Shown piece after piece: positions 14,978 through 24,050 of a stretch of DNA of 36,410 nucleotides. The notes below the pieces were generated by a model, which saw only the letters and a list, made by a program, of their open reading frames with translations, had not been told where the DNA came from and did not search any database. The stretch's first letter is position 1; every line of letters begins with the position of its first letter. The DNA is taken from NCBI RefSeq assembly GCF_018780075.1, contig NZ_JADMKB010000131.1, positions 1 to 36,410 on the forward strand, given 5' to 3'. A program made the translations under genes and the position numbers. This DNA comes from Hydrogenophaga sp. (lineage in GTDB: Bacteria; Pseudomonadota; Gammaproteobacteria; Burkholderiales; Burkholderiaceae_C).

Positions 14978-17086
14978 TTATCTGGTGAAAGCAGCGAGGT
15001 TGCCCGCGTCCACGTTGAGGATGTTGCCGGTGCTCTTGGCGCTCAGGTGCTCGGCGGCGAAGAAATAGGTGGCCTCGGCGATGTCTTCCGGGAACACGCT
15101 GCGCTTGAGCATGCTGCGGTCGCGGTAGAAGGCCTCGAGCTCGCCCTCGTCGATCTTGTTGGCGGCGGCGCGCTCTTCGCTCCACTTGCCGGTCCAGATC
15201 TTGGAGCCGCGGATCACCGCGTCGGGGTTGACCACGTTGGAGCGGATGCCCAGCGGCGCGCCTTCGAGCGCGAAGCTGCGGCTGAGCTGGATCTCGGCGG
15301 CCTTGGCGGCGCAGTAGGCGGTGGCCTGGTTGCTGGCGACCATGCCGTTCTTGCTGGCGATCATGATGATGGCGCCACCCGTGCCCTGCGCCTTCATCTG
15401 CTTGAAGGCCTCGCGGCCCACGAGGAAATAGCCCGTGGCCAGGATGCTCTGGTTGCGGTTCCACAGCGCGAGGCTGGTGTCTTCGATGGGCGCGGCCGAG
15501 GCGATGCCGGCGTTGCTCACCAGGATGTCCACCCCGCCGAATTCGATGGCGGCGCGGTCGAAGGCCGCGATCACGCTGGCCTCGTCGGTCACGTCGCAGC
15601 GCACGCCACGCACGTGGTCCTTGCCGTGGGCCTTGGCCAGCTCGGCGCCCACCGTGCTCAGGGCGTCCTGGTCGATGTCGGCCAGCACCACGCAGCCGCC
15701 GTCGGCCAGGATGCGTTTCGCGATCGCCTGGCCGATGCCGCCGGCGCCGCCGGTGACCAGCGCCACCTTGCCCACCATCGGCTTCGGCTTGGGCATGCGC
15801 TGCAGCTTGGCCTCTTCGAGCAGCCAGTATTCGATGTCAAACGCCTCCTGCTCGGGCAGGCCCACGTACCGGTCCACCGCGTTGGCTTCGCGCATGACGT
15901 TGATGGCGTTCACGTAGAACTCGCCGGCGATGCGCGCCGTGGCTTTGTCTTTGGCGATCGTCACCATGCCGATGCGCGGCAGCAGGATCACCACCGGGTT
16001 CGGGTCGCGCAGCGCCGGGCTGTTGGCGCGCTTGCAACGCTCGTGGTAGGCGGCGTAGTCGGCGCGGTAGCCCGCGAGCAGCTCGCTCAGGCGCGCCTTC
16101 AGCTCGGCGCCCTGCAGCTGGTAAACAGCCTCGGGCACGATCAGCGGGCGGATCTTGGTGCGCAGGAAGTGGTCGGGGCATGAGGTGCCGAGCGCGGCCA
16201 GCGGCTCCAGGTCTTTCGAGTTGACGAAGTCCATCACCTCGGCCGAGGTGTTGAGGTGCAAGAGTTTCGGCGAGCCTTCGGCGCTCAGACCGCGCAGCAC
16301 CGGCAACACGCGGGCCAGGGCTGCGTCGCGCTCGGCGTCGGCCAGCGGGGCCACGGCCGCGCCGCCGAACACGGGCAGGTTGCGCGCCGCGCGTTCCTGC
16401 GAGAGCCAGGTCTGCGCGCGCTGGATCAGGTCCACCGTGTTCTCGTAACAGGCCTTGGATGTGTCGCCCCAGCTGAACAGGCCGTGGCCGCCGAGCACGA
16501 TGCCGCGCAGGCCCGGGTTCGCGGTGTTGTACGCAGCGAGTTGCTGGCCCAGCTCGTAGCCGGGGCGCAGCCAGGGCATCCAGCCCACGGTGCCACCAAA
16601 CACCTGTTTCGTGATGGCCTCGCCGTTCGCCATGGCGGCGATGGCGATCACCGCGTCGGGGTGCATGTGGTCCACGTGCACATAAGGCAGGCTGGAGTGC
16701 AGCGGCGTGTCGATGGACGCGGCGCGGGTGTTGAGGTTGAAGGTGCAGTGCGGCAGGTAGCCCACCATTTCGTCCTCGTTCGCCAGGCCCCGGTACAGAC
16801 CCTTCAGGGCGCGCAGCTTGTCCATGTAGAGCGTGGAAAAGCCGTCGAGCTTCATCGAGCCCACGTCGCCGCCCGAGCCCTTGACCCACAGCACCTCGGC
16901 CTGTTCGCCGGTCAGCGGGTCTTTCTGCCAGATCTTGGCGGAGGTGTTGCCGCCCCCGTAGTTGGTGATGCGCAGGTCGGAGCCCAGCAGGTTGGAGCGG
17001 TAGAGCAGCAGCTGGGGTTCGTCCATGCCGGCGGTGGCGGCGTCGTTCCAGCTCGGGAAGGCTTGGGCAGGGGTCGGTGTGTTCAT
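14978..17086 (-). CDS. rhaD: Bifunctional rhamnulose-1-phosphate aldolase / lactaldehyde dehydrogenase (RhaD)
   Basis: 702 residues, two fused domains. The N-terminal class II aldolase/adducin part (about 1-425) splits L-rhamnulose 1-phosphate into dihydroxyacetone phosphate and L-lactaldehyde; it shows NYGGGNTSAKI, VKGSGGDVGSM, the zinc-ligand region HVDHMHPDAVIAIA and GLFSWGDTSKACYE. The C-terminal short-chain dehydrogenase (439-702) oxidises lactaldehyde; it shows the NAD-binding ALVTGGAGGIGQAIA with TGGAGGIG at 445-452, SNAG, Ser578 and the YCAAK motif with Tyr591 and Lys595. The length matches the ~699-residue Rhizobium enzyme. It is the first gene of the operon, 157 bases from the divergent LysR gene. 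The ribosome site before the ATG is weak. Confidence 0.93.
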   Translation of the reverse strand: MNTPTPAQAFPSWNDAATAGMDEPQLLLYRSNLLGSDLRITNYGGGNTSAKIWQKDPLTGEQAEVLWVKGSGGDVGSMKLDGFSTLYMDKLRALKGLYRGLANEDEMVGYLPHCTFNLNTRAASIDTPLHSSLPYVHVDHMHPDAVIAIAAMANGEAITKQVFGGTVGWMPWLRPGYELGQQLAAYNTANPGLRGIVLGGHGLFSWGDTSKACYENTVDLIQRAQTWLSQERAARNLPVFGGAAVAPLADAERDAALARVLPVLRGLSAEGSPKLLHLNTSAEVMDFVNSKDLEPLAALGTSCPDHFLRTKIRPLIVPEAVYQLQGAELKARLSELLAGYRADYAAYHERCKRANSPALRDPNPVVILLPRIGMVTIAKDKATARIAGEFYVNAINVMREANAVDRYVGLPEQEAFDIEYWLLEEAKLQRMPKPKPMVGKVALVTGGAGGIGQAIAKRILADGGCVVLADIDQDALSTVGAELAKAHGKDHVRGVRCDVTDEASVIAAFDRAAIEFGGVDILVSNAGIASAAPIEDTSLALWNRNQSILATGYFLVGREAFKQMKAQGTGGAIIMIASKNGMVASNQATAYCAAKAAEIQLSRSFALEGAPLGIRSNVVNPDAVIRGSKIWTGKWSEERAAANKIDEGELEAFYRDRSMLKRSVFPEDIAEATYFFAAEHLSAKSTGNILNVDAGNLAAFTR

Positions 17087-17243
17087 GGGGCGCGATGGTA
17101 GGCACGCAATTCCATACGAGCAATTTATGAAAACTTATGAAATCCATCAGCATTACTTATAAAATCGCACTCCACGGCGTTTCCAGGGCCGCCAGCCGGC
17201 CAACCACGCCCATTCATTCGGGTAACTCATAGGAAAGAAATCC
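17087..17243. promoter_or_regulatory. AT-rich divergent control region of rhaD and the LysR gene
   Basis: An AT-rich island in a GC-rich window. TTATGAAA occurs at 17125-17132 and again at 17135-17142, exactly 10 bases apart; TTATAAAA follows at 17157-17164. The first two create TTA-N7-TTA (17125-17137), which fits both the LysR T-N11-A rule and the TNA-N7-TNA consensus of CbbR proteins. Beside it is a dyad CATA-N9-TATG (17113-17129). A -10-like TATAAA (17158-17163) with a weak -35 TTATGA (17135-17140, 17-base spacer) could serve the LysR gene, so the element would cover its own -35. A rhaD promoter is not clear; TATGGA read on the minus strand near 17110-17115 is one candidate -10. Confidence 0.6.
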
Positions 17244-18200
17244 GTGACGGCTTCGATGAACATCCGCCAGCTCAAGGTGTTTGAGGCCGTGGCGCGGCTC
17301 GGTGGCTTCTCGCGCGCGGCCGAGCAGCTGGGCATGACGCAGCCGGCCGTGTCGATGCTCGTGCGCCAGCTGGAGAAAGAGCTGCGCATCGCCCTGTTCG
17401 ACCCGAACGACCGCAAGCGCCTGAGCGAGGCCGGGCGCGAGCTCGTGCTGCACGCGCGGCGCATCCTCGCGCAGGTGAAGGACGCCGAAAACGCCATGGC
17501 CTTCCACGAAGAAGGCGCCGCGGGCGACGGGGCCCGCGGCCCGCGCGGCCTGCTGCACCTGGGCGTGGTCTCGCCCGCGCACTACTTCGCGCCCCGGCTG
17601 CTGCACGAATTCCACCAGCGCTTCCCCGACGTGCGGCTCAAGCTGACCGTCGCCAAGCGCTCGGAGATCCTGGCCATGCTGGTCGAGCACCAGCTCGACA
17701 TCGCGATCACCGGCTACCCGCCGTCCGAGGCCGACCTCGACGCGTCGAGCTTCGCGCGCCACCCGCACTGCATCGTGGCCGCCCCCGGCCACCCGCTGGT
17801 GGCGAGCAAGGGCATCCCCTGGGCGGCGCTGCAGCACGAGGACTTCATCTTCCGCGAGCAGGGCTCGTCCACCCGCTCCTTCCTGGAGCAGCTGCTGCAG
17901 GCCCAGTCGATCCAGGTGCGGCTGGGCATGGAGCTGGCCGGCAACGAAACCATCAAACACGCGGTCATGTGCGGCCTGGGCATCAGCTTTCTCTCGGCCC
18001 ACGTGTTCCAGGTGGAGCTGGCGGCGGGCCGCATCGCGATGCTCGACGTGGTGGACATGCCCAAGTTCATCGACTGGTGCTTCATCCACCGCCGCGACAC
18101 CGGCCTGAGCGGCGTCAACCTGGCCTTCAAGCAGTTTGTGTTCGACGAGGGCGCGCGCATCGCGGCCTGCGAGAACATCGTGGTGCCGGCCTCGCGTTGA
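17244..18200 (+). CDS. LysR-type regulator, CbbR-like, probably controlling the rha operon
   Basis: 318 residues. N-terminal winged helix-turn-helix (about 5-63: IRQLKVFEAVARLGGFSRAA, then TQPAVSMLVRQLEKEL), a linker helix, and a periplasmic-binding-like effector domain from about residue 95. The effector domain carries stretches typical of CbbR proteins: SPAHYFAPRLL, HPHCIVAAPGHPL, GSSTRSFLEQLL and NETIKHAVMCGLGISFLSAH. CbbR proteins sense phosphorylated or redox metabolites; here the divergent partner is rhaD, so I infer it senses a rhamnose-pathway intermediate. The GTG start at 17244 has AGGAAAG 6 bases upstream; the ATG at 17256 would be too far from it. Rhizobium rha loci use a DeoR-type regulator instead. 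Confidence 0.85.
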   Translation: MTASMNIRQLKVFEAVARLGGFSRAAEQLGMTQPAVSMLVRQLEKELRIALFDPNDRKRLSEAGRELVLHARRILAQVKDAENAMAFHEEGAAGDGARGPRGLLHLGVVSPAHYFAPRLLHEFHQRFPDVRLKLTVAKRSEILAMLVEHQLDIAITGYPPSEADLDASSFARHPHCIVAAPGHPLVASKGIPWAALQHEDFIFREQGSSTRSFLEQLLQAQSIQVRLGMELAGNETIKHAVMCGLGISFLSAHVFQVELAAGRIAMLDVVDMPKFIDWCFIHRRDTGLSGVNLAFKQFVFDEGARIAACENIVVPASR

Positions 18201-18240
18201 CACCGCCCGGGGCGACTGGTTACATTACTGACCAGTCAGT
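18197..18240 (+). promoter_or_regulatory. Promoter and TetR operator of the efflux operon
   Basis: TTGACA (18197-18202) is a perfect -35 and overlaps the stop codon of the LysR gene. TACATT (18221-18226) is a plausible -10 at an 18-base spacing. ACTGAC-CA-GTCAGT (18227-18240) is a 6-2-6 inverted repeat directly after it, covering the expected transcription start and ending 9 bases before the tetR ATG. This is the layout of an autorepressing TetR operator. Confidence 0.7.
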
Positions 18241-18249
18241 CACTAAAAA

Positions 18250-18918
18250 ATGGACACCTCCTCCTCCACCGGCAAACGGGAGCGCCGCAAAGAAGCGCGC
18301 CCCGGCGAACTGCTGGACGCCGCCCTCGCCCTGTTCGTTGAAAAAGGCTTTGCCGCCACCCGCGTCGAAGAGGTGGCCGCGCGCGCGGGCGTCTCCAAGG
18401 GCACGCTGTTTCTCTACTTCCCGAGCAAGGAAGAGCTGTTCAAGGCGGTGGTGCGCGAAACCATCGCCGGGCGCTTCACCGAGTGGAACCAGGAGCTGGA
18501 CGCGTTCCAGGGCGACAGCGCCGAGCTGCTGCGCTACGCCATGCAATCGTGGTGGGAGCGCATCGGCATGACCACGGCCTCGGGCATCACCAAGCTGGTG
18601 ATGAGCGAGTCGGGCACCTTCCCCGAGATCGCCGCCTTCTACCAGCAGGAGGTGATCGGCCCGGGCCACGACCTGCTCAAGCGGGTGCTGCAACGCGGCA
18701 TGGACCGCGGCGAGTTCCGCACCATGGAACTGGAATACGCGATCTACAGCCTGATCGCCCCCATGATCTTTCTGCTGATGTGGAAACACTCGATGGCGCC
18801 CTGCTGCCCGCCGAGCCAGCAGATCGACCCGGTCAGCTTCATCGACACCCAGGTGGGCCTGCTGCTCAACGGCATGCTGGTCCGCCCCCCGTCTTCACCT
18901 GAAACATCCCCCTCATGA
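18250..18918 (+). CDS. TetR/AcrR-family repressor of the adjacent RND pump
   Basis: 222 residues. N-terminal TetR DNA-binding domain (about 18-64): [20 protein letters not shown], then [27 protein letters not shown], the standard three-helix motif. The remainder is an all-helical ligand-binding and dimerisation domain with no assignable ligand; [20 protein letters not shown] near 175-195 is hydrophobic. The gene lies directly upstream of the adaptor gene, overlapping it as ATGA, so the repressor is the first gene of the operon it most likely controls. The inverted repeat at 18227-18240 sits over its promoter. Confidence 0.88.
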   Translation: MDTSSSTGKRERRKEARPGELLDAALALFVEKGFAATRVEEVAARAGVSKGTLFLYFPSKEELFKAVVRETIAGRFTEWNQELDAFQGDSAELLRYAMQSWWERIGMTTASGITKLVMSESGTFPEIAAFYQQEVIGPGHDLLKRVLQRGMDRGEFRTMELEYAIYSLIAPMIFLLMWKHSMAPCCPPSQQIDPVSFIDTQVGLLLNGMLVRPPSSPETSPS

Positions 18919-20111
18919 GCCCCTCGTCGCGTTCTGTCTGGATCAAGTGGTTGTTGCTGGGCCTGCTGGTGCTGGCCATCGCCCTGGGTGTCGGGCGCGC
19001 GCTGAAGCAGCGCCAGGCGCGCAACGACGCGGCGAGCGCGGCGGCGGTGGCCGCGCAGAAGGCCCCGGTCTACCAGCTCTCGCCGCAGGACGTGGCGGTG
19101 GTGCAGCAGCTGGAGCTGGCGCAGTCGGTGGCGGTCTCGGGCTCGCTCAGGGCGCTGCAGACGGCGGCGATCAAGGCCAGGGTGGCGGGCGAGCTGCAGG
19201 GCCTGAGCAAGCGCGAAGGCGAGACGGTGCGCGCGGGCGAGGTGGTCGCGCGCATCGACAGCACCGAGGCGCAGGCGCGGGTGCGCCAGGCCGAGCAGCA
19301 GGCCCGGTCGGCGCTGGCGCAGGTGTCGATCGCGCGTCGCACGCAGGAGAACAACCAGTCGCTGGTGAAGCAGGGCTTCATCTCGGCCACCGCGCTGGAG
19401 TCCTCGTCGTCCAGCCTGGCGGCGGCCGAGGCCAACCACATGGCCGCTGTGGCGGCGCTGGACATCGCGCGCAAGACGCTGGGCGACACCACGCTGCGCT
19501 CGCCGCTGAGCGGCCAGGTGTCGGCGCGGCTGGCGCAGAACGGCGAGCGGGTGGCGCTGGACGCGCGCGTGCTCGAGGTGGTCGATCTCTCCGGCTTCGA
19601 GCTGGAGGCCGCGCTGGCCCCGGCCGACGCCGCGGGCGTGATCGCGGGGCAGAAGGCGCGGCTCACGGTCGAGGGCCTGGCCGCGCCGGTGGACGCGGCG
19701 GTGGCGCGCATCAACCCCAGCGTGCAGGCGGGCAGCCGCAGCGTGCTGATCTACCTGCGCGTGCCCGCCGCGGCCGGCATGCGCCAGGGCCTGTTCGCGC
19801 AGGGCGAGATCGTCACCGGCCGGCTCAACGCGCCGGCGGTGCCTCTCTCGGCCGTGCGCAACGACAAGCCACAGCCCTACCTGCAGACCATCCAGGGCGG
19901 CAAGGTCGCGCATGTGCCGGTGACGGTGGAACGCCAGGGCGTGCTGAACGGCGAGCCCATGCTGATCGTGGACGGCGTGAAGGCGGCGCCGGTGGGCACG
20001 CAGCTGCTGCGCGCGCAGGCCGGGCTGATCCGCGAGGGCACCGAGGTCCAGCTGGCGGCCCCGGCCCCGGTGGCGACCACGGCCGCGCCCGCCACCACCG
20101 CCACCCACTGA
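18915..20111 (+). CDS. RND efflux periplasmic adaptor (membrane fusion protein)
   Basis: 398 residues. Links the RND permease to an outer-membrane channel. Seen: an N-terminal membrane anchor (about 9-28, [19 protein letters not shown]) without a lipobox Cys, the first half of the lipoyl domain [31 protein letters not shown] (about 84-114), a helical hairpin rich in Ala, Gln and Arg (about 115-185), the second lipoyl half [22 protein letters not shown], then beta-barrel and membrane-proximal domains. The C-terminal tail is rich in Ala, Thr and Pro. The ATG overlaps the tetR stop as ATGA, and the permease begins 10 bases after its stop. Confidence 0.9.
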   Translation: MSPSSRSVWIKWLLLGLLVLAIALGVGRALKQRQARNDAASAAAVAAQKAPVYQLSPQDVAVVQQLELAQSVAVSGSLRALQTAAIKARVAGELQGLSKREGETVRAGEVVARIDSTEAQARVRQAEQQARSALAQVSIARRTQENNQSLVKQGFISATALESSSSSLAAAEANHMAAVAALDIARKTLGDTTLRSPLSGQVSARLAQNGERVALDARVLEVVDLSGFELEAALAPADAAGVIAGQKARLTVEGLAAPVDAAVARINPSVQAGSRSVLIYLRVPAAAGMRQGLFAQGEIVTGRLNAPAVPLSAVRNDKPQPYLQTIQGGKVAHVPVTVERQGVLNGEPMLIVDGVKAAPVGTQLLRAQAGLIREGTEVQLAAPAPVATTAAPATTATH

Positions 20112-20121
20112 GCGCCGCGCC

Positions 20122-23100
20122 ATGTGGTTCACCCAGGTTTCGCTGCGCAACCCGGTCTTCGCGACCATGGTGATGCTCGCCTTGATGGTGCTTGGGCTGT
20201 TTTCGTTCCAGCGCCTGAAGGTCGACCAGTTCCCCAACATCGACTTCCCCGTGGTGGTGGTCACCACCGAGTACCCCGGCGCCTCGCCCGAGATCGTGGA
20301 GAGCGAGGTCACGAAGAAGGTCGAAGAGGCGGTCAACGCCATCGCCGGCGTCAACGCCCTCACCTCGCGCAGCTACGAAGGCCAGTCGGTCGTCATCATC
20401 GAGTTCCAGCTGCACATCGACGGGCGCAAGGCGGCCGACGACGTGCGCGAGAAGATCGCCATCCTGCGTCCCGCCTTCCGCACCGACGTGAAGGAACCGC
20501 GCGTGCTGCGCTTCGATCCGTCAGCGCGATCGATCTGGTCGGTGGCCGTTCTTCCTGAATCAGTGAACGGCAAAGCACCGTCGGCGGTGGAGCTGACCAC
20601 CTGGGCCGAACAGACCCTGAAGAAGCGCATGGAAAACGTGCGCGGCGTGGGCTCGGTCACGCTGGTCGGTGGCACGCGCCGCGCGGTCAACATCGACCTC
20701 GACCCTTCGGCCATGGAGGCGCTGGGTATCACCGCCGACCAGATCGCCACGGCGGTGCGCAACGACAACCAGGACCTGCCGGTGGGCACGCTCAAGACCA
20801 CCGAGCGCGACCGCGTGGTGCAGGTGCTCTCGCGCCTGCAGAACCCGAAGGATTTTGAAGACATCATCGTCGCGCGGCGCGGCGGCAGCCCGGTGCGGCT
20901 CTCGCAGGTGGCGAAGGTGAGTGACGGCACGCAAGAGGTGTCGAGCCTGGCGCTCTACAACGGTCAGCGCACGCTGCTGCTGCAGGTGCAGAAGGCGCAG
21001 GACGAAAACACCATCGCGGTGACCGACGGCCTGAAAGCGACCATCGAGTCGCTCAAGGCCGAACTGCCACCGGGCGTGCGGCTGGAGCCCATCGCGGACG
21101 GCTCGCGGCCGATCCGCGTGTCGGTGGACAACGTGCGCCGCACGCTGATCGAGGGCGCGCTGCTCACCGTGCTCATCGTCTTCCTGTTCCTGAACTCGTG
21201 GCGCTCCACCGTCATCACCGGCCTCACCTTGCCCATCGCGCTGATCGGCACCTTCTTCTTCATGAACCTCTTCGGGTTCACCATCAACATGATCACGCTG
21301 ATGGCGCTCACGCTGTCGGTGGGCCTGCTGATCGACGACGCCATCGTGGTGCGCGAGAACATCGTGCGCCACGTGCAGATGGGCAAGAAGCCATATGACG
21401 CTGCCATGGACGGCACGCAGGAGATCGGGCTCGCGGTGCTGGCGACCACGCTGTCCATCGTGGCGGTGTTCCTGCCCATCGGCTTCATGGGCGGCATCAT
21501 CGGGAAGTTCTTCCATGAGTTCGGCATCACCATGGTGGCGGCGGTGCTGATCTCCATGTTCGTGAGTTTCACGCTCGACCCGATGCTGTCCTCGATCTGG
21601 CACGACCCGGAGATCGAGAAACACGGTCAACACGCCGCGCCGGTCACGCTGTACGACAAGACCATCGGTCGCGTGACCGGCTGGTTCGACCGCCTGCAGG
21701 ACAGCCTGACCGAGACCTACCAGGGCGCGCTGCGCTGGTCGCTCACCCACAAGCTGTCCACGCTGGCGCTGGCGCTGGTGGTGTTCGTCGGCAGTGTCTT
21801 CATGGTGCCGCTGCTGGGCACCGAGTTCGTGCCCAAGGCCGACTTCTCCGAGACCTCGCTCTCGTTCCACACGCCGGTCGGCTCCTCGCTGGAAGCGACC
21901 GAGGCCAAGACGAAACAGGTCGAGGCGATCCTGCGCGAGTTTCCCGAGGTGAAGTACACGCTCTCGACCATCAATACCGGCAACGCCCAGGGCACGATGT
22001 ACGCCAGCGTCTACGTGCGCCTGGTGGACCGCCAGGACCGCAGCCTCAACGCCGACACCATGGCCGCGAAGCTGCGCGACCGGCTGCGCACGGTGCCGGG
22101 CATCAACGTGACGCACGCGGGCCTGCTCGACCCCGTGGGCGGCAACAAGCAGGTCGAGTTCTCGCTGCAAGGCGACGACCTGGCCGAGCTGGAGCGTCTG
22201 ACGGCGACCGTGATGGAGCGCATCCGCCCCATCGTCGGCCTCGTCGATCTGGACGCCAGCGTGAAGCCCAACAAGCCGACGGTGGACGTGGTGATGCGGC
22301 GCGAGATCGCGTCGGACGCGGGCCTGAGCGCGGCCTCGGTGGCCAGCAGCCTGCGCACCCTGGTGGCGGGCCAGACGGTGGGCAACTGGCGCGCGGCCGA
22401 CGGCGAGAGCTACGACGTGAACGTGCGCCTGGCGCCCGAACAGCGCGCGCGCACCAGCGACCTGGAGCAACTGCCCTTCGTGGTCGGCACCGCCGCCGAC
22501 GGCACCGCGCGCGTGGTGCGCCTCGGCCAGGTGGCGCAGGTGGTGGAATCGACCGGCCCCAACCAGATCAACCGCCGCAACCTCAACCGCGAGGTCGCCA
22601 TCAACGCCAACGTGTTCGGCCGCTCGGCCGGCGATGTGTCCACCGAGATCCGCCAGGTGCTCGACACCATCGCCATGCCGCCCGGCTACCGCTACGAGTT
22701 CGGCGGTTCAACGAAGAACATGCAGGAGTCGTTCGGTTACGCGGTGTCGGCGCTGGCGCTGGCCATCATCTTCATCTACATGATCCTGGCCAGCCAGTTC
22801 CAGAGCTTCCTGCAGCCGCTGGCGCTCATGACCGCGCTGCCGCTCACGCTGATCGGCGTGGTGCTGGCGCTGCTGATGTTCGGCTCGACCATGAGCATGT
22901 TCTCGGTGATCGGCGTGGTGCTGCTGATGGGCCTGGTGACGAAAAACGCCATCCTGCTGGTGGACTTCGCCATCCGCGCCCGGGAGGGCTTCGAGGGCCA
23001 GCCCCCGCTGGACCGCGACAACGCCCTGCTGCTCGCGGCCCGAGTGCGGTTGCGCCCCATCCTGATGACCACGCTGGCCATGGTGTTCGGCATGGTGCCG

Positions 23101-23295
23101 CTGGCCTTCGCACTGACCGAAGGCTCGGAGCAGCGCGCACCCATGGGCCAGGCCGTGATCGGCGGCGTCATCACCTCGTCGATCCTGACGCTGGTGGTGG
23201 TGCCCGTGGTCTATTGCTACATGGACGACCTCGCGAACTGGGCACGGCGCCTGGTGGGGCGCGGTGTCAGCAGGGCGGAAACCCCCGCTCGGTAA
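20122..23295 (+). CDS. RND efflux permease, AcrB/MexB-like
   Basis: 1057 residues. Inner-membrane proton-driven multidrug exporter that works as a trimer. Seen: the N-terminal RNPVFATMVMLALMVLGLF span, a first periplasmic loop with FPNIDFPVVVVTTEYPGASPE, TM4 with GLLIDDAIVVREN (Asp405 and Asp406, matching AcrB Asp407/Asp408 of the proton relay), AVFLPIGFMGG, a second large loop, and TM10 GLVTKNAILLVDFA with Lys941, matching AcrB Lys940. All relay residues are present, so it should be active. Substrates cannot be read from sequence. It has no outer-membrane factor directly behind it; the tolC-like gene lies 1.1 kb further downstream on the same strand. Confidence 0.92.
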   Translation: MWFTQVSLRNPVFATMVMLALMVLGLFSFQRLKVDQFPNIDFPVVVVTTEYPGASPEIVESEVTKKVEEAVNAIAGVNALTSRSYEGQSVVIIEFQLHIDGRKAADDVREKIAILRPAFRTDVKEPRVLRFDPSARSIWSVAVLPESVNGKAPSAVELTTWAEQTLKKRMENVRGVGSVTLVGGTRRAVNIDLDPSAMEALGITADQIATAVRNDNQDLPVGTLKTTERDRVVQVLSRLQNPKDFEDIIVARRGGSPVRLSQVAKVSDGTQEVSSLALYNGQRTLLLQVQKAQDENTIAVTDGLKATIESLKAELPPGVRLEPIADGSRPIRVSVDNVRRTLIEGALLTVLIVFLFLNSWRSTVITGLTLPIALIGTFFFMNLFGFTINMITLMALTLSVGLLIDDAIVVRENIVRHVQMGKKPYDAAMDGTQEIGLAVLATTLSIVAVFLPIGFMGGIIGKFFHEFGITMVAAVLISMFVSFTLDPMLSSIWHDPEIEKHGQHAAPVTLYDKTIGRVTGWFDRLQDSLTETYQGALRWSLTHKLSTLALALVVFVGSVFMVPLLGTEFVPKADFSETSLSFHTPVGSSLEATEAKTKQVEAILREFPEVKYTLSTINTGNAQGTMYASVYVRLVDRQDRSLNADTMAAKLRDRLRTVPGINVTHAGLLDPVGGNKQVEFSLQGDDLAELERLTATVMERIRPIVGLVDLDASVKPNKPTVDVVMRREIASDAGLSAASVASSLRTLVAGQTVGNWRAADGESYDVNVRLAPEQRARTSDLEQLPFVVGTAADGTARVVRLGQVAQVVESTGPNQINRRNLNREVAINANVFGRSAGDVSTEIRQVLDTIAMPPGYRYEFGGSTKNMQESFGYAVSALALAIIFIYMILASQFQSFLQPLALMTALPLTLIGVVLALLMFGSTMSMFSVIGVVLLMGLVTKNAILLVDFAIRAREGFEGQPPLDRDNALLLAARVRLRPILMTTLAMVFGMVPLAFALTEGSEQRAPMGQAVIGGVITSSILTLVVVPVVYCYMDDLANWARRLVGRGVSRAETPAR

Positions 23296-23298
23296 AAT
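23293..23298 (+). promoter_or_regulatory. Possible -10 element before the Pcm-like gene
   Basis: TAAAAT, five of six matches to TATAAT, at the very end of the permease gene and 40 bases before the next ATG. No good -35 is visible at 16-18 bases upstream. Confidence 0.25.
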
Positions 23299-23337
23299 GG
23301 ACACAGTTCGGCTAACATACCCACCGGAGTATCAAAA

Positions 23338-24027
23338 ATGACCTCTATCGCCCCCATGAACCTTGACCAGGCGCGCTTCAACATGATCGAACAGCAAGTC
23401 CGCCCCTGGGAAGTGCTGGACCCGGCCGTGCTGGCGCTGCTGGACAGCGTCAAGCGCGAGCATTTTGTGCCCGCCGCGCAGAAGGCGCTAGCCTATGTGG
23501 ACATGGAGCTGCCACTCGGCCAGGGGGCCGACCAGGTGATGCTGGCGCCGCGCGTGCAGGCCCGCCTGGTGCAGGACCTGGCCATCAAGCCGACCGACAA
23601 GGTGCTGGAGATCGGCACCGGCAGCGGCTTCACCACGGCCTTGCTCGCCAGCCTGGCGCAGCGAGTGGTGTCGCTGGAAATCGACGACGCCACCGCCCGC
23701 AACGCCCGCACCCACCTGCAGCAGGCCGGCATCACCAACGCCGAGGTGCGCGTGGCCGACGCCACCGCCAACGGCTTCGCGGCCTGCGCGCTCGAAGGCC
23801 CCTGGGACGTGATCCTGGTCGCAGGCTCCGTGGCCGAGGTGCCCAGCGACCTGCTGAACCTGCTGGCCCCGGGCGGGCGGCTCGCTGCCATCGTCGGCCA
23901 CGAGCCCGTCATGCGCGCCACCTTCGTCACCCGCACCGGTGACGCGGCCTTCGGCACCACGCAACCCTGGGACACCGTGGCACCCCGTTTGCGGAACTTC
24001 CCCGAGCCTTCGCGGTTCCAGTTCTGA
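23338..24027 (+). CDS. Protein-L-isoaspartate O-methyltransferase-like protein
   Basis: 229 residues, SAM-dependent methyltransferase of the Pcm family, which starts repair of isoaspartyl residues in damaged proteins. Seen: N-terminal FNMIEQQVRPWEVLDPAVL and REHFVPAAQKALAYVD, motif I KVLEIGTGSGFTTALLA (88-104), an acidic motif II VVSLEID and the post-motif LLNLLAPGGRLAAIVG. The catalytic segment that reads roughly TISQPxxVA in true Pcm is QVMLAPRVQA here, so it may be a diverged member with another substrate. The ATG at 23338 has GGAG about 8 bases upstream. It begins a short plus-strand group (Pcm-like, rhodanese, TolC-like) that recurs in Burkholderiales. Confidence 0.82.
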   Translation: MTSIAPMNLDQARFNMIEQQVRPWEVLDPAVLALLDSVKREHFVPAAQKALAYVDMELPLGQGADQVMLAPRVQARLVQDLAIKPTDKVLEIGTGSGFTTALLASLAQRVVSLEIDDATARNARTHLQQAGITNAEVRVADATANGFAACALEGPWDVILVAGSVAEVPSDLLNLLAPGGRLAAIVGHEPVMRATFVTRTGDAAFGTTQPWDTVAPRLRNFPEPSRFQF

Positions 24028-24050
24028 GCGTCACACCGCGCGAGCCCATC

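Noticed and set aside
13270..14988. 572-residue plus-strand frame opposite rhaI
   Set aside because: Antisense shadow; RhaI metal-site motifs are on the minus strand.
20560..22470. 636-residue minus-strand frame opposite the RND permease
   Set aside because: Antisense shadow; the permease motifs, including the proton-relay residues, are on the plus strand.
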